Origin: Bacteroidia bacterium | GTDB lineage: Bacteria; Bacteroidota; Bacteroidia; Flavobacteriales; Flavobacteriaceae | Assembly: GCA_030429455.1 (NCBI GenBank) | Contig: JAUIFC010000013.1 | Coordinates: forward strand, 1-40,122 | Direction: 5' to 3' | Length of the DNA stretch: 40,122 nt | Shown: positions 32,157 through 40,122 of the stretch, one piece after another | How positions within the stretch are numbered: the stretch's first letter is position 1 | Layout of the letters: each line of letters starts with the position of its first letter | Notes under the pieces: model-generated | The model's database searches: none | What the model saw: the letters and a program-made list of their open reading frames with translations, nothing else | What the model was told of the DNA's origin: nothing | Position numbers and translations under genes: made by a program

Positions 32157-33002
32157 ATGATTGCCTTACTTGAATTAAAAGCAGAGTTTGGAGCTCAACT
32201 CCAGTCAAAATATTCGACATCAGAAATCGATCAATTTTTTTATTGGACCGTCGAAGATGTCCTCGGTTTAAAACGGATAGATGTTAGCCTTAATCCTAAA
32301 ACCACAGTTGAAGATTCGAAATACCAAACACTTTCAGAATACCTGCAAAGGCTTAATAATGAGGAGCCTATTCAATATATTCTTGGTTATACAGAGTTTT
32401 ATGGATTGGATTTTAACGTTAACAAAAATGTATTGATACCACGTCCTGAAACCGAAGCGCTTGTAGATTGGGTCATCAACGATTGCGAAAATTTGGACTC
32501 TAAAACTATTTTGGATATTGGTACAGGAAGTGGTTGCATTCCAGTGGTTTTAAAAAAACATTTAAATCATTGCAATGTTTACGGACTAGATATTTCGAAA
32601 AAAGCACTCGAAGTTGCAAAAGCAAATGCTCAAAAACATAAGGTCGATATTGGTTTTGTGGAATGTGATATTTTGAATTCCAAAAAATTACCAGTAGAAA
32701 CGGATATAATTGTTTCAAACCCGCCATATGTTAAACAATCGGAGAAGTTGCAAATGGCAAAAAATGTGTTGGACTATGAGCCTCATTCAGCACTTTTTGT
32801 CGACGATAATGACCCGCTTTTATTTTATAAAAAAATAGGTGAGCTTGCTCAAAATAATAAAAGACCAACTAGCGTTTACTTTGAGTTAAATGAATTTCTT
32901 AAAAATGATTATGAAAGTTTGATAAAAGGGTTTGATGTCAAATCCTTTGAGTTTCGTAAAGATTTTCGAGGTGCGACTAGAATGTTGAAATGCGAATTTT
33001 AA
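32157..33002 (+). CDS. prmC: Peptide chain release factor glutamine methyltransferase
   Basis: The 281-residue enzyme methylates the Gln of the GGQ motif in release factors RF1/RF2. The N-terminal helical domain and PIQYILGYTEFYGL precede IPRPETE (about 94-100), the SAM motif ILDIGTGSGCIPV and the catalytic NPPY (188-191, IIVSNPPYV), all diagnostic of PrmC/HemK. I use the ATG at 32157. A TTG further upstream (32121) lies inside the acetyltransferase gene and is not needed. Confidence 0.96.
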   Translation: MIALLELKAEFGAQLQSKYSTSEIDQFFYWTVEDVLGLKRIDVSLNPKTTVEDSKYQTLSEYLQRLNNEEPIQYILGYTEFYGLDFNVNKNVLIPRPETEALVDWVINDCENLDSKTILDIGTGSGCIPVVLKKHLNHCNVYGLDISKKALEVAKANAQKHKVDIGFVECDILNSKKLPVETDIIVSNPPYVKQSEKLQMAKNVLDYEPHSALFVDDNDPLLFYKKIGELAQNNKRPTSVYFELNEFLKNDYESLIKGFDVKSFEFRKDFRGATRMLKCEF

Positions 33003-33064
33003 TTAATTTTAAATTATACTTTGCCTTTTATCGAAACTTCATATCTTAGCATAAGCAACCGTTT

Positions 33065-34720
33065 ATGAGATACTTTTTTCTTTTTCTTCTGTTCTTTTCG
33101 TTAATGAGAGGTCAAGAGTCTATACCCAAAGACTACTTTAAAATGCCAATGAAAATTCCTATGGTTTTATCAGGTACTTTTGGGGAGTTTAGGACAAATC
33201 ATTTCCATGCTGGAATAGATATTAAAACCCAAGGCAGAGAAGGGATTGAGGTCAAGGCCAGTGCTTCAGGGTACATCAGCAGGATCAGGGTGAATACTTA
33301 TGGCTATGGCAAAGTGCTCTACATCACTCATCCCAATGGTTATCAAACCGTTTACGCGCATTTAAAAAAATTTGCACCTGAAATTGAAAAATTTGTCAAA
33401 GCAAAACAGTACCAAAATGAAAAGTACGAGGTTCAGTTTTTTCCAAAACCAGAAGATTTTCCAGTAGAACAGTTAGAGTTAATTGGTTACAGCGGTAATT
33501 CGGGCTCAAGCGGTGGGCCACATCTTCATTTTGAAATTAGAGACGAACTCTCTAGACCAATGAATCCTTTTTTGTTTGGTTTAGACAATGCCAAGGACAC
33601 AACATCTCCGACGATTAGAAATGTTTATGCTTATACAGCTTCGCCAAATGCGCACATTAACTTCAAACAAGGGCGCACAAAATTAAAATTGGTTAAACAA
33701 TCGAATGGCAATTTTAAAGTCCCGGAAATTAAGGCTGCTGGCAAACTCTTTTTTGGGGTAGAAGCTTATGATCGGCTGGATTATGCTTTTAACAAAAATG
33801 GTTACTACGAAGTTTTCGGCGATTTAAATGGAAGTCAATTATTTCAATCCACATTTAATAGATTTAGTTATGACGAAACTCGATTTCTCAACAGAATGAT
33901 AGACTTCTCCTATTATTTAGAAAGCAAAAAAAGAATCCATAAGTTAAAAAGCTATGGGTACAATAGGCTTGAAATCAACAAGCGAGATATAAATAATGGA
34001 ATAATTACGATTGAAGATTTCAATGGAAATTCTACTTCGGTACAAATTCCAATCAAATATTCAAGAGAAAAAAGTATTGAACGTGATACAAGCGTCGTCG
34101 AAACCCCATATTTTGTCAAAACCGAAAATGCATTTGCTCTAGACAAAGATTTAATTGACATTTATATTCCTAAAAATGCATTGTATAAAGACATGTATTT
34201 GGATATTGATATCAAAGGAGATACCATAGATTTGCATGATTATCGCGTGCCAGTGCACAAGTCTATTACCTTAGGTTTCGATGTTTCTGCATATCAGGAT
34301 GAAGACAAGGAGCAACTTTACATAGGACGGTTAATGCCTTGGGGAAAAATCTATTACCTGAATACAAAAAAGAAAGAAAACAGATTTACAGCCAAAACTA
34401 CAGAATTTGGAAAATTTATTTTGGCAAAAGATACCGAGAAGCCCACAATAAAACCTTTAAATTTTCGTAATAAACAGTGGTTAACCAAATTTAGGTACCT
34501 CAAGCTTAGAATAGATGATGAAACCACAGGCATCGATAGCTTTAGAGCGACGGTCAATGGTAAGTTTATACTTATGGAATATGATTACAAAAAGAAAACG
34601 CTTACCCACGATTTTAATGATGGTATTGTGACAGAAACTGAAAATAATTTTAAGCTCGTAGTGACCGATAAAGTAGGAAATACTACTATATTTGAATCCA
34701 AATTCTTTAGAAAAAATTAA
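33065..34720 (+). CDS. M23 (LytM-like) metallopeptidase, exported
   Basis: The 551-residue protein has a signal peptide (RYFFLFLLFFSLMRGQ) and an N-terminal M23 domain with the zinc-binding HxxxD (H48-D52 in HFHAGID). The second motif is HLHFE (GGPHLHFEIRD). After about residue 170 comes a long beta-rich region of unknown function. M23 enzymes are endopeptidases of peptidoglycan cross-bridges or, when degenerate, activators of amidases; the two motifs visible here look intact. The end of this gene overlaps the next reading frame by 29 bp. Confidence 0.9.
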   Translation: MRYFFLFLLFFSLMRGQESIPKDYFKMPMKIPMVLSGTFGEFRTNHFHAGIDIKTQGREGIEVKASASGYISRIRVNTYGYGKVLYITHPNGYQTVYAHLKKFAPEIEKFVKAKQYQNEKYEVQFFPKPEDFPVEQLELIGYSGNSGSSGGPHLHFEIRDELSRPMNPFLFGLDNAKDTTSPTIRNVYAYTASPNAHINFKQGRTKLKLVKQSNGNFKVPEIKAAGKLFFGVEAYDRLDYAFNKNGYYEVFGDLNGSQLFQSTFNRFSYDETRFLNRMIDFSYYLESKKRIHKLKSYGYNRLEINKRDINNGIITIEDFNGNSTSVQIPIKYSREKSIERDTSVVETPYFVKTENAFALDKDLIDIYIPKNALYKDMYLDIDIKGDTIDLHDYRVPVHKSITLGFDVSAYQDEDKEQLYIGRLMPWGKIYYLNTKKKENRFTAKTTEFGKFILAKDTEKPTIKPLNFRNKQWLTKFRYLKLRIDDETTGIDSFRATVNGKFILMEYDYKKKTLTHDFNDGIVTETENNFKLVVTDKVGNTTIFESKFFRKN

Positions 34721-37193
34721 AACTTCACCTCGTATAATCAAGTGTTTCTTTTTAGTAGTGTTTGGGTTGTTTCTAGAAACACTCACAGCACAAACAGCCG
34801 TAATTGAAGGTATTATTTTCGATGAAAAAGATAACGTCATACCTTTTGTAAGTATTAAGGCGGGAAAACTCGGAACAACTTCTAATAAAAATGGGTTTTA
34901 CAGACTCATCATTCCATCTGATCAAAAAGTCGAAGTTATTATAAAGCACATCGGTTTCAAAGATGTTATACTCACGTTGGAGTTGGCTGATAATCAAAAA
35001 GAAGAACTGAATTTTGTATTGAAAGTTAATGTCGAACAAATCGGCGAAGTAACCATTACCAAAGAAAAACAAACTAGAATCGAAGGCATTACCACCCTCG
35101 AACCAGCTACAGTTAGACGAATTCCTGGTGCAAATCCGGGCGTAGAAAATTTGTTAACCTCTTTACCTGGCGTTAGTTCCAATAACGAATTAAGTACGCA
35201 ATACAACGTTCGAGGAGGAAACTTTGATGAAAATTTGGTGTATGTTAACGATATCGAAGTGTATCGACCATTCTTAATTCGAAGCGGTCAACAAGAGGGT
35301 TTGAGTTTTGTAAATCCAGATCTTGTAAGAGATATTAAGTTTTCCGCGGGTGGTTTTAAAGCCCAATATGGCGACCGAATGTCTTCTGTATTGGACATAA
35401 AATACGAAAGACCTGTCGATTTTATGGCGAGTTTCGATGCCAGTTTTCTAGGGGGTTCTGCCATGTTTGGAGGTGTTTCTAAGGACAAAAAATTTAATGC
35501 CATCACAGGTGTAAGGTATAGAGACAATTCACTATTTGTCAATGCAAAGGATACGGATGCCAATTTTAGGCCGCGTTTTTTTGACGTTCAGAACTTTATG
35601 ACTTACAAGTTTAACGACAAATTCGAGTTAGGTTTTTTAGGTAATATTTCCATCAACGATTACCAATACAGGCCATTTACAAGACAGACAAATTTTGGAA
35701 CCTTACAAGATCCAAGAGCCTTGTTGGTGTTTTATGATGGGCAAGAAGATAGTGAATACGAAACCTATTTTGGAGCCCTTAAGGCAACTTACGATGTCAC
35801 TGACAATTTTACTGCCAAGTTTATAGCTTCTGCCTATCATACGCAGGAGCAAGAGCATTTTGATATTCTAGCGCGTTACAGATTAGGTGCTGTAAATTCG
35901 AGTATTGGAGACGAAAATTTTGGAGAAGTTGAATTTAGTCAAGGTGCTGGTGCACAATTTAAACATGCTCGAAACGACTTAGATGCTTTAATCTTTAATC
36001 TAAATCACCAAGGGGATGTAAAAATTGATGGACACCTTATCAAATATGGCCTGAAGTATACACATGAAGATATCAGAGATAGGTTAAGGGAATATGAAGT
36101 GGTCGATTCGGCTGGGTTTAATGTTCGACCACCTGTGCCAGATTTTGTAAACGACGAGCCTTATAATCCAAACGAGACTCCAATCGAACCTTTTATCAGA
36201 ATTCGTTCTTTTAATCAAATGCAGATTGATCGTTTTACCAATTATGTGCAATGGAGTTACCAGAATACCATTGGAGATGCCAAAGCTTGGTACAATGCGG
36301 GCGTCAGAACACATACTTGGAGAGTAAGTGGAGAAGGAATTGAGACCACTACGCAAACTGTGTTTAGCCCTCGCGCTCAATTTGCATTAAAACCAGATTG
36401 GGAGAAAGATATGATTTTTCGAATCGCTGGAGGGATGTACCATCAACCACCGTTTTATAGAGAATTAAGACGCCAAGATGGTTCGGTAAACGAAAATGTA
36501 AAAGCTCAGCAGTCCTTTCACCTTGTTGCAGGTCACGATTACAGTTTCAAAATGTGGGGACGACCTTTTAAATTAGTATCGGAAGTTTATTACAAAAATT
36601 TACAAGACGTCAACCGTTTTACAGTTGAAAATGTGAGAATTAGGTACCAAGCCAATAACATTGCAGAAGCCTATGCTTATGGTTTGGATATGCGCTTAAA
36701 TGGTGAATTCGTGCCAGGTACTGAAAGTTGGTTCAGTTTTGGATACCTTAAGACTGAAGAAAAATTTGATGAAAGAGGTTTTATTGCCAGACCAACAGAC
36801 CAGCGTTTAAAGTTTGCAGCCCTTTTTCAAGACTATATCCCTCGAATTCCAAAGATGAAGTTGTATTTGAATTTGGTGTACAATACAGGATTACCAGGTG
36901 GTCAACCTCAATTTGAAGATCCTTTTGATTTTCAAAACCGATTGCCTGATTATACAAGAGTTGATGTTGGATTTTTTTACAATCTGAAAGAGGAAGATGA
37001 CCAACTCCGAAAAGGACATTGGTTGTCGCCTTTTAAGGATTTGGAAATTGGGTTTGAAATTTTCAACTTGTTCGACAGGTTAAATTCCATAACAAATACA
37101 TTCGTAAGAGATGCAGAAAGTAAATTACAATTTGCAATCCCGGATTTCTTAAGTCCACGTGTGTTTAACATAAGACTGAGAGGACGGTTTTAA
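34692..37193 (+). CDS. TonB-dependent receptor with carboxypeptidase-regulatory-like N-terminal domain
   Basis: The 833-residue outer-membrane protein has a signal segment (IIKCFFLVVFGLFLETLTAQ). A CarboxypepD_reg-like domain spans about 36-115 (TAVIEGIIFDEKDNVIPFVS). A plug domain follows (about 130-240, GVENLLTSLPGVSSNNELST, YNVRGGNFDENLVYVNDIEV), then a 22-strand barrel ending RVFNIRLRGRF with a C-terminal Phe. It imports an unknown substrate using TonB energy. No SusD partner lies nearby. The start is uncertain: only TTG at 34692 gives a frame that includes the signal, and it overlaps the M23 gene. Confidence 0.92.
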   Translation: MNPNSLEKIKTSPRIIKCFFLVVFGLFLETLTAQTAVIEGIIFDEKDNVIPFVSIKAGKLGTTSNKNGFYRLIIPSDQKVEVIIKHIGFKDVILTLELADNQKEELNFVLKVNVEQIGEVTITKEKQTRIEGITTLEPATVRRIPGANPGVENLLTSLPGVSSNNELSTQYNVRGGNFDENLVYVNDIEVYRPFLIRSGQQEGLSFVNPDLVRDIKFSAGGFKAQYGDRMSSVLDIKYERPVDFMASFDASFLGGSAMFGGVSKDKKFNAITGVRYRDNSLFVNAKDTDANFRPRFFDVQNFMTYKFNDKFELGFLGNISINDYQYRPFTRQTNFGTLQDPRALLVFYDGQEDSEYETYFGALKATYDVTDNFTAKFIASAYHTQEQEHFDILARYRLGAVNSSIGDENFGEVEFSQGAGAQFKHARNDLDALIFNLNHQGDVKIDGHLIKYGLKYTHEDIRDRLREYEVVDSAGFNVRPPVPDFVNDEPYNPNETPIEPFIRIRSFNQMQIDRFTNYVQWSYQNTIGDAKAWYNAGVRTHTWRVSGEGIETTTQTVFSPRAQFALKPDWEKDMIFRIAGGMYHQPPFYRELRRQDGSVNENVKAQQSFHLVAGHDYSFKMWGRPFKLVSEVYYKNLQDVNRFTVENVRIRYQANNIAEAYAYGLDMRLNGEFVPGTESWFSFGYLKTEEKFDERGFIARPTDQRLKFAALFQDYIPRIPKMKLYLNLVYNTGLPGGQPQFEDPFDFQNRLPDYTRVDVGFFYNLKEEDDQLRKGHWLSPFKDLEIGFEIFNLFDRLNSITNTFVRDAESKLQFAIPDFLSPRVFNIRLRGRF

Positions 37194-37535
37194 GGCTTGT
37201 CAACTTATCACTTAAGGGTTTTTTAGATTTCTAAAGCTTTTTTATAAATAACGAGAGTTAGACGTAATATTTTTACATTTATAGAGATTATTAATCAATT
37301 AAGGCTAATGTCAGGTTAAGCCTTTCTAAAGGACTGCGTTCAAGTAGACATTGAAATCTTGCTGATTTTAAAGCATTGAAAATTAATGATTTTTAAATCG
37401 AACTCACGCTAAATAAGTATTCATTTGCAATAAACAATAGTTATCATTATAAATGAACACTTTTATTCATTAGTAATGAACATAATCAAGAAAAAATATA
37501 GGTTTAAACATGTCATGTTAAGACGTTGTAAGATT
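37194..37535. other. 342-bp convergent intergenic region with palindromes
   Basis: The gap separates the end of the receptor gene from the end of the SMP-30-like gene. It contains TTCATTA-G-TAATGAA (37466-37480), an extra ATGAAC at 37453-37458 and AACATG-T-CATGTT (37507-37519). It also has a weak AAGGCT/AGCCTT pairing (37301-37324). No gene is visible. Termination in both directions would be expected, but no textbook terminator is obvious. Confidence 0.55.
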
Positions 37536-38447
37536 TCAATCTACGCCTTTAGCGTCTAAACCGATTCTATACAAAGAAGTATGTGCTGTGATGAACAATA
37601 GTTCTCGATTTTTACCGCCGAAGCAGACATTGGTTGGTGCTTCTGGAATTTCAATGGTTTTTAAATGATTTCCCTCCTTAGAATAAATATCTACTTGAGA
37701 TTTGTCTTTAGTGGTAATGTAAAGGTTTCCGTTTTCATCTAAAGTCATTCCATCACTTCCTTCATTGACAAATAGAGTTTTTTCAGATAAAGTGCCATCT
37801 GCTGTGATGTTGTATTTGTAGGTTTTTCCGGCACCGCGATCGGAAACATATAAGATTTTACCATCAGGTGTTCCAATGATGCCATTTGGTCGGACTAAGT
37901 CGTCACATACTCTTAAAACCGTATGGTGGTCAGGAGATAGATAATACACATGCATTCCACCTTGGTTGAGATTTTCCATATCGCCATCGTACTGTGGGTC
38001 TGTAAAATACACACCGCCTTTTGGGTCTGGCCAAAGATCATTGGTTTTGTTAAAGGATTTTCCTTCAAATTCGGACGCAATTATGCTGTAGTCGCCTTCG
38101 GGTGTTGTAAGACTTAAACGTGAAGCATAGCCTTCGCAGGCTATTAAGTTTTGGTTTTTGTCAAAAAATAATCCATTGGATCCATTGGAATTTTCTCTAA
38201 AGGTTTTTAAGGAGTCTTGTAAGGTCCAAATATGAATACGCTGGTTAGGAATATCCGAGAAATATATATTGCCATTTTGGTCGGCTGCTGGACCTTCAAC
38301 AAAAATAAATCCAGAGGCTATTTGTTCTAACGGGCTTATAATTTCTATTGCAGAGTGTTCGTTTTCAGAAGTTTTGGATTCTTTTTTAGAATCTTTTCCA
38401 CATGAAACAATAAAAAATAATATAAGAAGAATGGTATAATTTCGCAT
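37536..38447 (-). CDS. SMP-30/gluconolactonase-like lipoprotein
   Basis: The 303-residue lipoprotein has lipobox IVSC (Cys16) and a six-bladed propeller of the SMP-30/gluconolactonase/LRE family. Conserved segments include FVEGPAADQNGNIYFSDIPN (metal-binding Glu), TNDLWPDPKGGVYFTDP and SDRGAGKTYKYN, with metal-binding Asn and Asp residues in the expected loops. It likely hydrolyses a sugar lactone or related ester; the physiological substrate is not evident. Confidence 0.9.
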   Translation of the reverse strand: MRNYTILLILFFIVSCGKDSKKESKTSENEHSAIEIISPLEQIASGFIFVEGPAADQNGNIYFSDIPNQRIHIWTLQDSLKTFRENSNGSNGLFFDKNQNLIACEGYASRLSLTTPEGDYSIIASEFEGKSFNKTNDLWPDPKGGVYFTDPQYDGDMENLNQGGMHVYYLSPDHHTVLRVCDDLVRPNGIIGTPDGKILYVSDRGAGKTYKYNITADGTLSEKTLFVNEGSDGMTLDENGNLYITTKDKSQVDIYSKEGNHLKTIEIPEAPTNVCFGGKNRELLFITAHTSLYRIGLDAKGVD

Positions 38448-38503
38448 AATTTACGGTCTGAAGTGAATTTACTATAAAACTATTGTTTTTATTCGACATA
38501 AAA

Positions 38504-38536
38504 AAACCTCAAAAACAAGATATGTTTTTGAGGTTT
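38504..38536 (-). terminator. Strong hairpin terminator of the S41 protease gene
   Basis: AAACCTCAAAAACA (38504-38517) is perfectly complementary to TGTTTTTGAGGTTT (38523-38536) across a 5-base loop. On the minus strand the stem is followed by a run of T residues (complement of 38501-38506), giving a canonical rho-independent structure 20 bp after the protease stop codon. Confidence 0.85.
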
Positions 38537-38556
38537 ACAAAAGGTATGAGCCAATT

Positions 38557-40122
38557 TTAAAGTTGTTTCAACAACTCATCGACAGCTCTTTTAAGTTGTG
38601 GATCCACTTTTTTAGCTTTGTAAGCAGGTGGGTTTTCAACAATAATGTCTGGAACTGCAGGGCCGTTTTCCATGTTCTTTTCTGTTTCCTTTACAAACCA
38701 AGCTCTAAATGGCAGTCGTACTCTAGATCCGTCTTGAAGGGATGCACCACCTGTCGAAATTACTGCGCCAAAGGTTGGTATGCCGACCAAGGTCCCTAAA
38801 TCCAAAGCCTTGTAGGCATGTGAAAAAATTTCGGCGTTGGAATAAGAGTTGGAGTTACAAAGGGCAATTGATGGTTTCGTCCAAGAGGCTAGGGGCAATC
38901 GTTCGCCATAGGGATAATTCTCTTTATAATTTTTATGTTCCTCCAAACTTTTTGCAGCACCTCTAGGAATTGTATAAGAGTGTTGTTTGACATTTAAAAC
39001 AGCCATTAGGTAGTCCGTGGTCCATCCGCCTCCATTGTACCTCACATCGATCACAATGCCTTCTTTACCATAACCGGCAGCCATGAGTTCGCGCTCAAAA
39101 CGTTCGAAGGATGTCCAATTCATGCCTTGAATATGAAGGTACCCCAGCTTTCCATTCGAATATTGATTTACCAATGTTCGGCGATCTTTCACCCATTCGT
39201 TGTACAACTCAGTACGAACGGAGCGACTTGGCCAAATCATGATTTCTTTTTCGGTGCCATTACGTTTTACAGTGAGTAAGGTTTTTTCATTGGATGTGCC
39301 TTCTAAATGTTTATAGAAATTTTCAGCATTAGAAACTTTATTTTGATTGACTGCGGTGATTATGTCGCCAACATTCAATTTGCTTTCTTTTTTGTCTGCT
39401 GGACTTTCGGAAATGATCCTTGTAATTCTAAATCCATTTTTAACATGTTCGCCTTCAATGCCTAATCTACCACTGGATTCATTTTGGGTTTCCATTTGTT
39501 CGTTATTAGTGTACAAGCCCATGTGCGAAGCGTTTAACTGCCCAAGCATCAAATTCACAATGGTTTGAAAATCTTCTTTAGTCGAAGCCTTTAGCGCTAA
39601 TGGTTTGTAGGTTTTCTTAAGAGCATTCCAATCTTGTCCATGAAATTCAGGGTCGTAAAAACCGGCATACAATACACGCCAAGCTTCTTCAAACACTTGA
39701 TTCAATTCTGCTTTATAATGAATGTTTATCTGGGACTTTACAGAAAGGCTTTCAAGTTTATCCGCTTTAGTGTTTAAAGCCATAATTTTTCCGCCACTTC
39801 CCATGAGGTAAACCATATTTTTAATAGGGTATTTTGATAATCCATAAGAACGTTTTCCGCCTTTAATTTCTTTTTTGTTGCTGCCGTCCCATTTAATCTT
39901 AAACAAGCTTCTGTCGATATCATAGTTTTTTCGGCTCACACCGCCATTTGTAAAATAGATGTGTTCTCCTTTGGCGTCGAATGTAAAATCAGACTCTCCA
40001 CCTGTGTATCGCGTAACTTGTTCTAGTCGCAAATAGATGTTGTCAAAATCGATCACCAGATCTTTATCGCTTTCCTTTTTATCGTCTTTTGCTTTTTTTG
40101 GAGCACTATCACTTGCTTCTTT
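38557..40122 (-). CDS. Tricorn-like S41 peptidase, C-terminal part (partial)
   Basis: The frame continues through the window edge, so the N-terminus is missing; a GTG at 40056 is an internal codon, not the start. The visible 521 residues begin with a Lys/Asp-rich stretch and continue into a WD40/TolB-like propeller end (YFTNGGVSRKNYDIDRSLF). A helical linker, a PDZ domain (GRLGIEGEHVKNGFRITRII, GDIITAVN) and the tail-specific protease domain follow. The catalytic Ser lies in NSYSNAEIFSHAYK, and GYLHIQGM and VRYNGGGWTTDYL precede it. It probably degrades peptides or misfolded proteins outside the cytoplasm. Confidence 0.92.
   Translation of the reverse strand, partial: KEASDSAPKKAKDDKKESDKDLVIDFDNIYLRLEQVTRYTGGESDFTFDAKGEHIYFTNGGVSRKNYDIDRSLFKIKWDGSNKKEIKGGKRSYGLSKYPIKNMVYLMGSGGKIMALNTKADKLESLSVKSQINIHYKAELNQVFEEAWRVLYAGFYDPEFHGQDWNALKKTYKPLALKASTKEDFQTIVNLMLGQLNASHMGLYTNNEQMETQNESSGRLGIEGEHVKNGFRITRIISESPADKKESKLNVGDIITAVNQNKVSNAENFYKHLEGTSNEKTLLTVKRNGTEKEIMIWPSRSVRTELYNEWVKDRRTLVNQYSNGKLGYLHIQGMNWTSFERFERELMAAGYGKEGIVIDVRYNGGGWTTDYLMAVLNVKQHSYTIPRGAAKSLEEHKNYKENYPYGERLPLASWTKPSIALCNSNSYSNAEIFSHAYKALDLGTLVGIPTFGAVISTGGASLQDGSRVRLPFRAWFVKETEKNMENGPAVPDIIVENPPAYKAKKVDPQLKRAVDELLKQL

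Noticed and set aside
34692-37193. SusC-type receptor of a glycan uptake system
   Set aside because: There is no SusD gene nearby, and at 833 residues the protein is shorter than usual SusC receptors.
37301-37324. AAGGCT/AGCCTT pairing as the TonB receptor terminator
   Set aside because: A 12-base loop, a 6-bp stem and no T-run make it too weak.

Overview
The window looks like chromosome from a gliding, probably marine, member of the Flavobacteriaceae (Bacteroidota). The evidence is AT-rich DNA, the gliding lipoprotein GldH, a Bacteroidota-type RicT with a cysteine-rich N-terminus, KsgA with an NFPY rather than NLPY motif, TlpA/DUF4369 and TonB-dependent receptor genes, many short lipoproteins, and promoter -7 elements of the TAnnTTTG type. 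No rRNA, tRNA, CRISPR array or intact insertion sequence was seen.

Layout. 1-4.1 kb: the end of sdhA, then sdhB, converging on a minus-strand cluster (O-methyltransferase-like protein, small membrane protein, cobalamin adenosyltransferase, orphan histidine kinase). A 46-residue membrane peptide gene at 3865-4005 reads outward from the same gap. 4.1-6.6 kb: minus-strand lspA then an ABC-F ATPase. 6.6-14.8 kb: a tight minus-strand cluster reading ricT, gldH, PBP1A, rsmA-mgtE, thioesterase, 2-hydroxyacid dehydrogenase, DUF4097-like protein. Here rsmA (ksgA) and mgtE form one open frame with no stop between them. 14.9-18.5 kb: minus-strand small membrane protein, GH3 glycosidase and TlpA-type lipoprotein.

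18.5-28.8 kb is an accessory block on the plus strand. It has long spacers and poorly recognised genes: a secreted protein, a membrane class III nucleotide cyclase, lipoproteins, a methyltransferase, a BNR beta-propeller protein and an ICMT-like membrane methyltransferase. It also holds coding debris and a five-copy array of 91/92-bp hairpin-forming tandem repeats (about 19.73-20.23 kb). The array alternates two subtypes, so its real unit looks like a 183-bp dimer.

28.8-31.4 kb: a minus-strand group of SIMPL protein, retropepsin-like aspartyl protease and a protein with three glycogen-binding (CBM48-like) modules. 31.7-37.2 kb: plus-strand GNAT acetyltransferase, prmC, M23 metallopeptidase and TonB-dependent receptor, the last apparently overlapping its neighbour from a TTG start. 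37.5-40.1 kb: minus-strand SMP-30/gluconolactonase-like lipoprotein and the C-terminal part of a tricorn-like S41 protease that runs off the window.

Most of the window is conserved housekeeping: respiration, envelope biogenesis, ribosome maturation and Mg transport. The points most worth attention are the rsmA-mgtE fusion, the hairpin array, and the decayed coding pieces in the accessory block. I did not find a convincing new defence or mobile system.
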